This document shows positions 1 to 9,874 of a stretch of 64,000 nucleotides of DNA, piece by piece. How positions within the stretch are numbered: the first letter of the stretch is position 1; each line of letters starts with the position of its first letter. This DNA is from Roseiarcus sp963829505 (lineage in GTDB: Bacteria; Pseudomonadota; Alphaproteobacteria; Rhizobiales; Beijerinckiaceae), in contig CAWHIL010000003.1 of the NCBI GenBank assembly GCA_963829505.1, forward strand, positions 186,001 to 250,000, written 5' to 3'. A program made the position numbers and the translations under genes. The notes below the pieces were generated by a model. That model ran no database searches. It was given only the letters and a program-made list of their open reading frames with translations, and was not told the DNA's origin.

Positions 1-1
1 G

Positions 2-328
2 CGCGCCCGCATCGCGCTGTTCGAGGTCCGCGCCGCAGCCTTCCGGGCGATGTCGGAACGCTTCATCGACGAACTCAAGGCGGGCAGGGCGCATCCGGCG
101 CAGCCCTCGATGATGAAATATTACGGGACGGAATTGAACAAGGCGCGGCACGAACTCATGATGGCGGCCGGAGGGTCGGGGGCGCTCGAATGGGAGAGCG
201 AAGCCTCGGGCGGCGGGACGGCGGCGCGGGCGTGGCTGCGCACCAAGGCCAATTCCATCGAGGGCGGGACCTCCGAGATCCAGCTCAACATCATCGCCAA
301 ACGCATCCTCGATCTGCCGGGAGCCTGA
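2..328 (+). CDS. Acyl-CoA dehydrogenase, C-terminal part (cut by window edge)
   Basis: This is the last ~108 residues of an FAD-dependent acyl-CoA dehydrogenase, open at its 5' end. The helical C-terminal domain is visible and ends with SIEGGTSEIQLNIIAKRIL, the family's terminal signature (the Glu-Gly-Gly-Thr stretch contacts FAD). These enzymes catalyse alpha,beta-dehydrogenation of acyl-CoA in fatty-acid or dicarboxylate catabolism. A second acyl-CoA dehydrogenase gene starts 3 bases after the stop, so the two are probably co-transcribed and may form a large/small subunit pair. The substrate cannot be read from this fragment. Confidence 0.93.
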   Translation, partial: RARIALFEVRAAAFRAMSERFIDELKAGRAHPAQPSMMKYYGTELNKARHELMMAAGGSGALEWESEASGGGTAARAWLRTKANSIEGGTSEIQLNIIAKRILDLPGA

Positions 329-331
329 CCC

Positions 332-1470
332 TTGCCGCTCCTTCTCACCGACGATCAGGCCATGCTCGCCGACAGCGCGCGGCCGTTCATGGCCGAGCGC
401 GGCGGCGTCGGCCATCTGCGGCGTATGCGCGACGCAAACGATCCGACCGGCTTCTCGCGCGAATTGTGGGGCGCGTTCGGCGAGATGGGCTTCGCCGGCG
501 TCCTCGTCCCCGAGGCCGAGGGCGGCAGCGGGCTCGGCCATGTCGAAGCAGGAAATCATCCTCGAGGAGATCGGGCGCAGCCTGACGCCGTCGCCGTTTC
601 TCACAACCGCGGTTGGCGCGGTCTCGGCGCTCGCCGCCGCGAGCCGCGAGCAGCGCGGGCGCTTTCTCACGCCGATCGTCGAAGGCAAGCTCGTCGCGGC
701 GCTGGCGATCGACGAGACGGCGCACCATCGGCCGGAACGCATCGCGCTGAAGGCCGAGCGGGCTGGCAACGGCTTTCGACTGACGGGCGAGAAGACCTTC
801 GTCGTCCACGGCCACGTCGCCGACGTTCTCATCGTGGCCGCGCGAACGTCGGGAAAGGCGGACGACGTCGAAGGCGTGACGCTCTTTCTCGTGGAGAAGG
901 GCGCGAGGGGAATGACGGTCGAGCCGGCGCGTCTTGCCGAACTCGAGCCTCGCCGCGCGCGTCCGCTTCGACGCGGTCGAGGTCGACGCCGACGCGGCGA
1001 TCAGCGACGTGGACGGCGGCCGGCCTGAGCTTCAGCGGCTGATCGGCGCCGTCAGCCTCGGCGCGGCGGCCGAACTTCTCGGCGTCGGCGCGGGGGCGAG
1101 CGCGCTGACAGTCGACTATCTGAAGACCCGCAAGCAGTTCGGCCAGCCGATCGGCGCCTTTCAGGCGCTGCAGCACCGGGCGGCGCATCTCTACAGCGAG
1201 ATGGAGGTCGCGCGCTCGGCGATCCTCAAGGCCCAACAGCTTCTCGGCGCCAACGACCCGCAAGCGATGCGCGCGGTCCATGTCGCCAAGGCGATGGCGG
1301 GGCTCGCGGCTACTCTGGCGGTTCAGGAAGGGGTGCAAATGCACGGCGGGGTCGGCATGACCGACGCCTTCGACATCGGCCTCTACATGAAGCGCGGCCG
1401 GGCGCTGGCGGAGACGTTCGGCGACGCCGATTATCACGCCGACGCGCTGGCGCGGCTCGACGGGTATTAG
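332..1470 (+). CDS. Acyl-CoA dehydrogenase, second subunit (two frameshifts)
   Basis: The gene reads in three successive frames. From a TTG start at 332 (preferred because the family begins with LTDDQAMLADSAR) the frame holds to ~553. A second frame runs ~556-940 and a third ~942-1470. Removing one A from the AAA at 553-555 restores GHVEAGIILEEIG. Removing one A from 940-941 restores RLADSSLAARVRF. The corrected protein is ~378 aa, normal for the family, with N-terminal helical, beta-barrel and C-terminal FAD domains including the KTRKQFGQPIGAFQ region. It follows another acyl-CoA dehydrogenase by 3 bases, suggesting an operon. Both breaks are single extra bases in A runs, so sequencing error is more likely than decay. 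Substrate unknown. Confidence 0.85.
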
Positions 1471-1485
1471 GGGATCAGGTTCCCG

Positions 1486-1604
1486 CCCCGCGCTTGCGCG
1501 GGGAGAGGGTTGGGGTGAGGGGCGAGGGGCGAGGGGCGAGGGGACTGGCCGCAGCGCTTCATCGCCACGCCCCTCATCCTGACCTCCTCCCCGTAAGCGG
1601 GGAG
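1486..1604. repeat. Palindromic CTCCCCG/CGGGGAG intergenic repeat pair with GAGGGGC tandem
   Basis: Two short perfect hairpins flank a run of the 7-base unit GAGGGGC. The first is CCCCGCGC-TT-GCGCGGGG at 1486-1503; the second is CTCCCCG-TAAG-CGGGGAG at 1587-1604. The flanks (GAGAGGGTTGGGGTGAGGGG on one side, CCCCTCATCCTGACCTCC on the other) are roughly complementary, so the block can fold into one long hairpin. The same core recurs at 4843, 44023 and 57082, which marks it as a dispersed repeat of this genome. It may also act as a transcription stop after the acyl-CoA dehydrogenase genes, though it has no U tract. Confidence 0.75.
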
Positions 1605-1703
1605 AAGGGACGCTCGCCCTTAGCTTTCTGTCCAGCTTGGCGCCGGCTGCCGGGAGCTTCATTGTCCGTGGGACCGAACTCCATTTCGCAGCCGAAGAGC
1701 CAG

Positions 1704-2561
1704 ATGAAGACCACCGATTTCGTCGTCAGCCATCGTCCCCGTCTCTCCGACATCCATCGCTTCCCGTCCGTCGACTTCGCCGACTACGAACGGCGGCTCG
1801 CCGAGCTCCAGGAGACGTTGCAGCGCATCCAGCAGGCCTTTCTTGCGACGCCCGAGCGCGCGGTGGTCGTCCTCGAAGGGTGGGACACGGCCGGCAAGGG
1901 AGGGGTCGTGCGGCGGCTCGGCTGGGCGCTCGATCCGCGCAGCTTCAAGGTCCATTCCATCGCCGCGCCGACGGAGCGGGAAAAGTCGCTGCACTATTTG
2001 CAGCGCTTCTGGGAGCGGCTGCCCCAGCACGGCCAAGTCGTCGTCTTCGACCGCTCCTGGTACGGGCGCGTGCTTGTCGAGCGCGTCGAGGGATTTGCGA
2101 CCGAAGACGAATGGAAGCGGGCCTACGACGAGATCAAGGACTTCGAGCGGCTCCTGGTCACCGACGGGATGCGGCTGGTCAAGATCTTCCTGCACATCAC
2201 CGCCGACGAGCAGATGCGCCGTTTCCGCTCGCGCCTCGGCGACCCGCTCAAGCGCTGGAAGCTCTCCTACGAGGATTTCCGCAACCGCGGTCGCTGGCAT
2301 GACTATGAGGAGGCGATCGAGGACATGATGCACAAGACCTCGACCCACCGCGCGCCCTGGCACCTCATCCCCGCCAACGACAAGCCGTTCGCCCGTCTCG
2401 CTGCGCTTCGCATCATTGCCGACCGCCTGTCGAAGGGCGTGTCGCTCTCTCCGCGGCCGCTTGACCCCAAGGTGCTCGCGGCGGCGGAGAAGCTGCTCGG
2501 GATTCTGGTCCCGGACAATCACAAGCGCGACAAGAAGGCGGCGCGGGCGGACCGGGGCTAG
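1704..2561 (+). CDS. ppk2: Polyphosphate kinase 2 family protein
   Basis: A 285-aa PPK2-family enzyme. These cytoplasmic P-loop kinases move phosphate between polyphosphate and nucleotides (usually ADP or GDP to the triphosphate, or AMP to ADP in some classes). The Walker A GWDTAGKGG is at residues 59-67 and the Walker B/catalytic DRSWYGR at 116-122. The arginine/lysine-rich lid follows around residues 185-215. The ATG at 1704 is chosen because the PPK2 domain starts directly after it; the frame stays open further upstream but crosses the palindromic repeat. The gene stands alone. The PPK2 class cannot be settled by eye. Confidence 0.92.
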   Translation: MKTTDFVVSHRPRLSDIHRFPSVDFADYERRLAELQETLQRIQQAFLATPERAVVVLEGWDTAGKGGVVRRLGWALDPRSFKVHSIAAPTEREKSLHYLQRFWERLPQHGQVVVFDRSWYGRVLVERVEGFATEDEWKRAYDEIKDFERLLVTDGMRLVKIFLHITADEQMRRFRSRLGDPLKRWKLSYEDFRNRGRWHDYEEAIEDMMHKTSTHRAPWHLIPANDKPFARLAALRIIADRLSKGVSLSPRPLDPKVLAAAEKLLGILVPDNHKRDKKAARADRG

Positions 2562-2721
2562 AGCGTTTGTCTGTCGTCCTCGCGGGGAAGGCGAGTACGA
2601 TCGCGGCGAGGGCGCCTGCGCGCGCGGAGCTTGAGCAAGCGGCTTCGCGAAGCCACACTGCGGACATGGGCGCGTCGGAAAAGGCGGCTTCGTTCCACGG
2701 CATTCAAGGGGGGCCTCATCG

Positions 2722-4038
2722 ATGGCCGGCGATGGCCTCACCGATCCGCCGATCGATCGCGTCGCAGGCGAGGGCGAGCCGGGCGGCGCCGGCCTCGTCA
2801 AGACGCCCGAGGAGCGGCAGGCCGCGCTCTCGCGCATGCGGGCGATCGCGACGTCGCTGCTTCTTCTCATGACCGTCGTCTTCGTCGCCATGCGCTTCGC
2901 GCCGCCGAACTGGGCCTTCGCGCCTTACGTCGGCGCGTTCGCCGAAGCCGGCATGGTCGGCGCCTGCGCCGACTGGTTCGCGGTGACCGCGCTCTTCCGT
3001 CATCCGCTCGGACTGCCCATTCCGCACACAGCGATCGTGCCCGAGAACCGCAAGCGGCTCGGCGCATCGCTCGGCCGCTTCGTCGCCAACAATTTTCTCG
3101 CGCCGCGCGTCCTGGCCGAGCGGCTGAAGACGATCGACCCCGTACGTCTCGCGGCCGGCTTTCTGTCGGAGCCGCAGAACGGCGCGAGGATCGCCGCGGC
3201 CGCCGCCCGGTTCGCGCCCCAGGCGCTCGCAGGCCTGCCGGAAGAGGCGGTCGCGCGATGGGTCGGCGGTCTTGCGCTCCGCGGCGCCGAGGCGGTCCCG
3301 GTCGCGCCGCTCGCCTCACGCGCGCTGTCGATCGTCTGGGCGAACGGGGCGGGGCAGGGGCTGCTCGATCGGGGCCTCGACCTCGCCGAGGACACGCTTG
3401 CCCGCAACAAGGAGGCGATCGTCGAGCAGGTGCGCCGGCAGGCCTCGCCGTGGATTCCGAAATGGGTCGACGAGATCATCGCGACCACGGTGCTGCGCGG
3501 GCTAGCGTCCACGCTCAGCGACATGCGCCGGCCCGACCATCCGTGGCGCGGCGAGGTCGGCAAGCGCGTCGCCTGGCTGGTCGAAGCGCTCGCCAACGAT
3601 CCCGACATGCGCGCCAAAGCGGAGGCCCTGAAGCGCGACGTCCTCGCCAACCCGGCCTTCAGGGAGCAGGCGGGCGGCCTCTGGCGGGAGCTCGACGCGA
3701 CGCTGAGGAGTGCGCCGCCGGAGCGCCTGCAGGCGCTTGCGGCTTCCGCGATCGGGGCGCTCGCGGCGTTCGTTCGCGCGATCGACGCGGACCCGGCGCG
3801 GCGCGAGCGCGTCAACGACTGGCTCAGGCGCGCCGTGCTACAGGTCGTGCTGCCGCGCAGGCTCGAAGTCGGCGGCTATATCGAGCAGGTGGTCGATCGC
3901 TGGGACACGAAGACGCTGGTCAACCGGCTCGAACTGCAGGTCGGCCGCGACCTCCAGTACATCCGCATCAACGGCACGCTGGTCGGCGGCCTTGTCGGGC
4001 TCGCGATCTATTCGATAACGCGCGCGTTCGGGTTCTGA
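2722..4038 (+). CDS. DUF445 family inner-membrane protein
   Basis: 438 aa, matching the DUF445 (YjiN-like) family. A membrane segment lies at about residues 41-58. It is followed by the conserved AEAGMVGACADWFAVTALF region (74-92) and IPHTAIVPENR (100-110), both family hallmarks. A second hydrophobic stretch near 415-435 closes the protein, leaving a long helical, charge-rich middle. The biochemical role of DUF445 proteins is not established. The gene is single: downstream is a convergent VapBC pair starting 28 bases beyond its stop. Confidence 0.9.
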   Translation: MAGDGLTDPPIDRVAGEGEPGGAGLVKTPEERQAALSRMRAIATSLLLLMTVVFVAMRFAPPNWAFAPYVGAFAEAGMVGACADWFAVTALFRHPLGLPIPHTAIVPENRKRLGASLGRFVANNFLAPRVLAERLKTIDPVRLAAGFLSEPQNGARIAAAAARFAPQALAGLPEEAVARWVGGLALRGAEAVPVAPLASRALSIVWANGAGQGLLDRGLDLAEDTLARNKEAIVEQVRRQASPWIPKWVDEIIATTVLRGLASTLSDMRRPDHPWRGEVGKRVAWLVEALANDPDMRAKAEALKRDVLANPAFREQAGGLWRELDATLRSAPPERLQALAASAIGALAAFVRAIDADPARRERVNDWLRRAVLQVVLPRRLEVGGYIEQVVDRWDTKTLVNRLELQVGRDLQYIRINGTLVGGLVGLAIYSITRAFGF

Positions 4039-4065
4039 CGGGGCGGGTTCGCGCGATGCGGCTCG

Positions 4066-4485
4066 TCATGACGATGACCATGGGTTGACGATCGCGACCG
4101 GCATGCCGAGAAAGTCGGCGACGTTGCGGGTGACCAGGGTGAGCTTGTGAACGATCGCGGTCGCCGCGACGATGGAGTCGAGCAGCGGACGTCGATCGGG
4201 GACCTGCATCGCCGCGCAACAATCGGCCACGCTCTCATCGAAGGGCAACACGCGTCCGCGAAACGTCGGCGTCACCAATTCGCTTTTCCACCTGCGTATC
4301 ATCGCGCCCTGGCGCGGGTCGCGGCGCTCCAGTCTGCGGATGCCGATTTCCAGTTCCAGGAGAGTTGCGACCGACAGATACAGAGCGTCGCTCTCGACCG
4401 CGCCGAGCCAGTCCGCGACCGCCTTCGGCAGGCGCTCCGGCCGCCGCATGTCCGATATGACGTTCGTGTCGAGAAGATACGTCAC
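4066..4485 (-). CDS. vapC: VapC-type PIN-domain ribonuclease toxin
   Basis: A 139-aa PIN-domain protein of the VapC/FitB type: a Mg2+-dependent ribonuclease that halts translation when freed from its antitoxin. The acidic active-site residues are visible at D6 (LLDTN), E44, D103 (LLDSIVAATA) and D124 (TRNVADF), so the nuclease should be active. Its start overlaps the antitoxin's stop by 4 bases (ATGA), implying translational coupling. It is transcribed convergently with the DUF445 gene. Confidence 0.93.
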   Translation of the reverse strand: MTYLLDTNVISDMRRPERLPKAVADWLGAVESDALYLSVATLLELEIGIRRLERRDPRQGAMIRRWKSELVTPTFRGRVLPFDESVADCCAAMQVPDRRPLLDSIVAATAIVHKLTLVTRNVADFLGMPVAIVNPWSSS

Positions 4486-4733
4486 GTCAAATCGATGTCC
4501 CGCATCGGTTCGACCTTTCGCTCGGGCAGTTCAAGTTCAATGTCCTCGGAACCCGGCATCGCCAGGCGGTCGAGGATGTTGCGCGGCCGGCCGACCAGGT
4601 TTTGATACTCATCATAGGTCATGAGCACGTTGGCCGGGCGGCCGCGCTCCGTGATGAGGACCGGCCCGGATCTGGCTTCGCGCTTGGCGCGGCTGAAGTC
4701 CTGGTTCGCCTCCCGGCTCGTCATTGTCTTCAT
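4482..4733 (-). CDS. vapB: Phd/YefM-family antitoxin (VapB partner)
   Basis: An 83-aa antitoxin of the Phd/YefM fold, beginning MKTMTSREANQDFSRAKREA. The N-terminal half is the DNA-binding dimer domain (LITERGRPANVLMTYDEY), and the acidic, proline-containing C-terminal tail should wrap the toxin. The ATG at 4733 is chosen because the Phd fold starts there; the frame extends to 4787 but those extra residues are not family-like. A perfect 10-bp palindrome sits 28 bases upstream and is the probable autoregulatory operator. The order antitoxin then toxin is typical. Confidence 0.9.
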   Translation of the reverse strand: MKTMTSREANQDFSRAKREARSGPVLITERGRPANVLMTYDEYQNLVGRPRNILDRLAMPGSEDIELELPERKVEPMRDIDLT

Positions 4734-4760
4734 CGTGACCTCGCGCCCGTCGGATAGGTA

Positions 4761-4770
4761 TGTAGCTACA
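4761..4770. promoter_or_regulatory. Probable operator of the first vapBC pair
   Basis: TGTAGCTACA is a perfect 10-base palindrome 28 bases upstream of the antitoxin start, in the only space available for its promoter. VapB/Phd antitoxins normally bind short palindromes overlapping their promoter. The assignment is by position and symmetry only. Confidence 0.5.
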
Positions 4771-4802
4771 CAACGTCGATCCGTCAATTCGATTCTTGCG
4801 TC

Positions 4803-4833
4803 AAAAAAGAAGGGCGGCCGAAGCCGCCCTTTC
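4803..4833 (-). terminator. Rho-independent terminator of groL
   Basis: On the minus strand this reads AGGGCGGC-TTCG-GCCGCCCT followed by TCTTTTTT: a perfect 8-bp stem with a TTCG tetraloop and a U tract. It lies 46-76 bases past the groL stop. The A-rich complement is weaker in the other direction, so it mainly serves groESL. Confidence 0.85.
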
Positions 4834-4842
4834 TCACCCTGG

Positions 4843-4866
4843 CCCTCTCCCGCAGGCGGGAGAGGG
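4843..4866. repeat. Palindromic CCCTCTCCCGC repeat
   Basis: A perfect 11-bp inverted repeat (CCCTCTCCCGC / GCGGGAGAGGG) with a 2-base centre, between groL and its terminator. It is a copy of the same repeat family as at 1486, 44023 and 57082 and would be transcribed as part of the groL 3' end. Confidence 0.75.
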
Positions 4867-4878
4867 AGTTTTCGGACT

Positions 4879-6519
<1,641 letters not shown>

Positions 6520-6551
6520 TGGGTTGGGTTCCTTGGATAAAGGTTCGAGAA

Positions 6552-6630
6552 GGCGAGTGGCGAAATGGCGAGTGGCGAATGGTAGAGGGTGGCCGAGCGA
6601 ACTACTCGATGTTCGCCACTCCCCATTCGC
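6552..6630 (-). repeat. Imperfect hairpin between groES and groEL
   Basis: The intercistronic space contains the unit GGCGAGTGGCGAA twice in a row (near 6552 and 6567) and its complement TTCGCCACTCCCCATTC at 6612-6628. The RNA can form a stem of about 16 bp with one or two mismatches. This lies in the groESL transcript after groES and before the groEL ribosome-binding site, where it could protect the groES end or tune groEL expression. The role is inferred. Confidence 0.65.
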
Positions 6631-6637
6631 TCCGTCG

Positions 6638-6925
6638 TCAGGCGATCACGCCCATGATGTCGGACTCCTTCATGATGAGGAGTTCCTGGCCGTCGATCTT
6701 GACTTCGGTGCCGCTCCACTTGCCGAAGAGGACCTTGTCCTTGACCTTGAGGTCGATCGGGATGAGCTTGCCGCTCTCGTCGCGGCCGCCGGGGCCCACG
6801 GCGACGATCTCGCCCTCTTGCGGCTTCTCCTTGGCGGTGTCCGGGATGATGATGCCGCCCTTCGTCTTCTCTTCGCTGTCGAGGCGACGAACGACGACGC
6901 GGTCATGCAGGGGACGAAATTTCAT
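6638..6925 (-). CDS. groES: Co-chaperonin GroES (10 kDa)
   Basis: A 95-aa GroES, the lid of the GroEL chamber. It starts MKFRPLHDRVVVRRL and contains the mobile-loop region KTKGGIIIPDTAKEKPQEG, which docks on GroEL, then the conserved GKWSGTEVKIDGQE segment. The ATG at 6925 matches the family start; the frame's earlier ATG at 6982 would run through the CIRCE operator and is rejected. First gene of the groES-groEL operon. Confidence 0.98.
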   Translation of the reverse strand: MKFRPLHDRVVVRRLDSEEKTKGGIIIPDTAKEKPQEGEIVAVGPGGRDESGKLIPIDLKVKDKVLFGKWSGTEVKIDGQELLIMKESDIMGVIA

Positions 6926-6975
6926 GGATCGAACTTTCCTCTCGAGGAAGCCCATTCTCTGGGCGCAAAAATTGA

Positions 6976-7002
6976 TTAGCACTCGGGATTGGCGAGTGCT
7001 AA
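6976..7002. promoter_or_regulatory. CIRCE operator (HrcA-binding site) of groESL
   Basis: TTAGCACTC, nine bases, then GAGTGCTAA: an exact match to the CIRCE inverted repeat, 51 bases upstream of the groES start. In alphaproteobacteria HrcA represses groESL by binding this site, released on heat shock. hrcA itself is not in the window. Confidence 0.97.
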
Positions 7003-7301
7003 CGGCCGCTAGTTAGGAACTCGCCGGGCAGAAATCAAGCCTCGAAATGGCGGTTCGCGGCGATGTTGCCCGCCTTCGGCTGCCCCGACTTGTTCATGGT
7101 TACCGACAAGCCCCTCGCGGCAAACCCTCAGTCGAAAATCCGCGCCTCACCGTAAGGGCATAATTTTGCCTGCGTAGCGCGCAGATCATTCCGATTGTGT
7201 TTGTTTCCTGGCGGGCGGGTTAAATCCTCCTTAATCATGAACCTTTGCCCTCGTGAACCGTTGGACTGGGGACGGCGCCTTTCGCCGACAGGAGGTTTTC
7301 G

Positions 7302-7880
7302 ATGACATTGTTGATTTTTCGCCCAGCGGCGGCGCTCGGCGCCGCGGCGCTCGCGATCGCGGTCGCCACCCCGGCGCTGGCGCAAGACCACTTCGAACGG
7401 GACGGAATGCGCCACCACGAGCGCTATGGCGTCGATCGTAACGTCGTCGTTCACCCCCGCCATCGGGTTCTTGCCCGGACGTACGGGTCTGGGCCGGTTG
7501 GAGAGGGCGCCGGCGCCGTGACAGGCCCCGGCTACGGCTACGTCTATCGTTCCGCGGTCGCGCCCGGCGCTTACGGCTACGGCTACGCCCCAGTCTACGG
7601 CGGCGGTTACGCCCCCGGCTACGGCGGCGGGTACGCCCCCGGCTACGGTTATGGCTATGGCGGGCCAATCGGCGCCGTGGTGGCCGCTCCGTTTAACCTA
7701 GCCGGCGCCCTTATCGCTGCGCCGTTTGCAGCGGTGGGCGGCGGCTACGGTTATGGTTACGGCGGGTACGGCGGCTATGGCTACGCGCCCGGTAATGGGG
7801 TCGGCACGATGGAAGAGACCCCGGCGGTATACCAATCCGGATACGGCTACGGCTACAACCGAGGTCCGTTCGGACCCTGA
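7302..7880 (+). CDS. Secreted Gly/Tyr-rich protein of unknown function
   Basis: 192 aa with a clear Sec signal peptide (residues 1-27, cleavage after TPALA). A short His/Arg-rich segment follows. The rest is dominated by GYGYGY, YGGGYAPGYGGGYAPGYG and similar repeats, broken by one hydrophobic stretch (PIGAVVAAPFNLAGALIAAPF) that could insert in a membrane. A strong AGGAGG lies six bases before the ATG. The composition suggests an exported surface or envelope protein. No enzymatic motif is seen. The next gene downstream is similar in style, so the two may act together. Function unknown. Confidence 0.8.
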   Translation: MTLLIFRPAAALGAAALAIAVATPALAQDHFERDGMRHHERYGVDRNVVVHPRHRVLARTYGSGPVGEGAGAVTGPGYGYVYRSAVAPGAYGYGYAPVYGGGYAPGYGGGYAPGYGYGYGGPIGAVVAAPFNLAGALIAAPFAAVGGGYGYGYGGYGGYGYAPGNGVGTMEETPAVYQSGYGYGYNRGPFGP

Positions 7881-7887
7881 CCGCGAT

Positions 7888-7909
7888 CGCCGGGCGCTTC
7901 CGCCCGGCG
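7888..7909 (+). terminator. GC-rich hairpin after the first Gly/Tyr-rich gene
   Basis: A perfect 9-bp stem, CGCCGGGCG-CTTC-CGCCCGGCG, starts 8 bases past the stop codon. There is no following U tract, so it may act as a 3' stabiliser or weak terminator rather than a classical rho-independent stop. Confidence 0.45.
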
Positions 7910-8065
7910 CGTGGCCGGCGCCCACGCCCAATCTTGCCGGGAAGATATGAATCGGAAAGTCAACGTTTACTCCCGGAAGCTTGCGGGTTGGCGCCGGCCC
8001 ACCACCTGACAGATACAAATTGGGGGGCGCTCCCGGCCGGCGACGGCCATGCCATCGGAGGCCCT

Positions 8066-8890
8066 ATGATTCTCTCGAACGCCCGATTCTCTCTGTTTGC
8101 CCTTGGCGTAACGGCGACGCTGGCCGTTGCCGCGCCGCTATCCGCCGCGAGCGCGGCCACGACCACGAGAGCGGTTCATCATGCGCCCGCTCGGCGCGCT
8201 ACGAGCGAGCATGCAAACATTCGCGAACCCGGCCGGTTCGCAGAACGCCAACGCCATCACCCAGGCGGCCGTTATGTCGCCGGGCACGCGCATCACCGAT
8301 ACGGCTACAATCCCGGTGCGGCGGTCGCCGCCGGAGTGATTGGCGGCATCGTTGCAGGCGCGGCCGGCTATCCCGACGACTGCGGATACGGCGGCGGATA
8401 CCCCTATGGCTATGGCTACGGCTACGGCGACTGCGGCCTCTACGGCTACGGCTATGACGACGGCGGCTACGGGCCAGGCTACGTCTACGGCTTCGGATAT
8501 GGCCCGGGTTGGTACGGCCATCATCACTGGCGGCATGGCTTTGGCGGCGACCGCAAAATGGGCGGCACAGGCTTCGGTCACCCAGCCGCGACCGCCGGGA
8601 ACGGCCTCGCCGGCAACCGAAACGTCGGCCCGGGCTTCCATGGCGGCGGCGTGACGACGGGCGCCGGAATTGCTGGAACTGGCGGGGCGGGATTCGCCAA
8701 AAACTCAGCGACGATGGGCGGTGGCAGCTTCGGCCATCCCAGCAGGTTCGGCGGCAGCGGATTTGCCGGAGGCTTTAGCCATCCCGGCGGGTTCGGCGGC
8801 GGAGGCTTTGGCCATGCCGGCGGTTTCGGCGGCGGCGGCTTCAGCCATGGCGGCGGCGGATTCAGCGGCGGCGGCGGCCATCGTCCTTAG
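8066..8890 (+). CDS. Secreted Gly-rich protein of unknown function
   Basis: 274 aa. A signal peptide (about residues 1-30, ending near AASAA) is followed by a basic His-rich stretch, a short hydrophobic glycine-zipper-like segment (GAAVAAGVIGGIVAGAAG), a Tyr/Gly/Asp region (YPYGYGYGYGDCG), and a C-terminal third of GGFGGGGFGHAGGFGGGGFSH-type repeats. The ATG at 8066 is used because the signal peptide starts there. The glycine-zipper segment resembles outer-membrane-associated proteins. Its order and composition parallel the gene just upstream. Function unknown; surface or matrix role inferred. Confidence 0.78.
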   Translation: MILSNARFSLFALGVTATLAVAAPLSAASAATTTRAVHHAPARRATSEHANIREPGRFAERQRHHPGGRYVAGHAHHRYGYNPGAAVAAGVIGGIVAGAAGYPDDCGYGGGYPYGYGYGYGDCGLYGYGYDDGGYGPGYVYGFGYGPGWYGHHHWRHGFGGDRKMGGTGFGHPAATAGNGLAGNRNVGPGFHGGGVTTGAGIAGTGGAGFAKNSATMGGGSFGHPSRFGGSGFAGGFSHPGGFGGGGFGHAGGFGGGGFSHGGGGFSGGGGHRP

Positions 8891-9076
8891 TCTTGCAGGC
8901 GCGGTCCAATCTGAGATTGAAAGAGGGCGCCGGCGGTCAGCCGCTGGGGCCCTCGACGTCGGCGGAACGGCGACCGGTGTCGGAAACCATGTGATGGGTG
9001 GCCCACGTTTGGTTGCGTCAGTCGAAGCCGCCCGCGCCGGCTTAGTTGCACTTGGACTTTTTGCGCCGCCGCATGC

Positions 9077-9862
9077 TCAGCGCAGCCACTTGCCCGCGAG
9101 CGCGTCGAACTGGCCCGTCTCTCTCATGATGTGCAGCCATTGATCGACGAACGCCTTGAGGGCTGGGTCCTGCGGCATCCAGTAGCCCTTCTCGGCGAAG
9201 TCGAAGGGCTTGTCCGGGTGGACGGCGCAGAGCGCCCCGGCATGGAGCTTCGCCTGCAGCACCGTCTCGGAGGCGTCGGTGATCATGACGTCGGCTTCGC
9301 CGCCCGCGAGCGAATCGAAGATCGTCGTGTTGTCGGCATGGACGACGACCTCGGCCGCGTGCAGATGGGCGCGGTCGAAGCGCTCGTTCGTGCCGCCGGG
9401 ATTGACGATGACGCGAACCCCCGGCCGGTCGATGTCGGCGAGCGTCTCGTATTTCGGAGCGTCGGCGCAGCGGGCGATCGGGGTCTTGCCGTCGCGCAGA
9501 TAAGGCTCGGAGAAGAAGCCGATCTTCTGCCGCTCGAGCGTGATCGAGACGCCGCCCATGGCGATGTCGAAGGCGCCGCCTGCGAGATCGTGGGCGAGGT
9601 CGGGCCATGTTGTCGGGACGAAGGCGACCTTGACGCCGAGCGCGGCTCCAAGCGCCCGCGCCATGTCGGCGTCGAAGCCCGAATAGGTCTCGGACGCCTT
9701 GTCGAGCGCGCTGAACGGACGGTAGTCGCCGGTCGTCCCGACGCGAAGCGCGCCTGCGCCGAGGATCGCGTCGAGGCGGGAGGGCTCGGCGACCGCGGGC
9801 GAGGACGCGAGCGCAACGGCGAGGGCGACGGCGATGAGGTTGAGTCGCGCGGCGGAGAGCAT
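9077..9862 (-). CDS. pheC: Periplasmic cyclohexadienyl dehydratase-like protein
   Basis: 261 aa with a signal peptide (1-25, ending SPAVA) and the solute-binding protein family 3 fold. Unlike amino-acid-binding proteins it matches the periplasmic cyclohexadienyl (prephenate/arogenate) dehydratase of Pseudomonas almost motif by motif: VGTTGDYRPFS, GFDADMA, YLRDGKTPI, VNPGGTNERF and CAVHPDKPFDFAEKGYW. Such enzymes make phenylpyruvate or phenylalanine outside the cytoplasm. It lies 12 bases downstream of cpdR on the same strand, so the two are probably co-transcribed. A binding-protein role for another amino acid remains possible. Confidence 0.85.
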   Translation of the reverse strand: MLSAARLNLIAVALAVALASSPAVAEPSRLDAILGAGALRVGTTGDYRPFSALDKASETYSGFDADMARALGAALGVKVAFVPTTWPDLAHDLAGGAFDIAMGGVSITLERQKIGFFSEPYLRDGKTPIARCADAPKYETLADIDRPGVRVIVNPGGTNERFDRAHLHAAEVVVHADNTTIFDSLAGGEADVMITDASETVLQAKLHAGALCAVHPDKPFDFAEKGYWMPQDPALKAFVDQWLHIMRETGQFDALAGKWLR

Positions 9863-9874
9863 GGCGCGCTTTTT

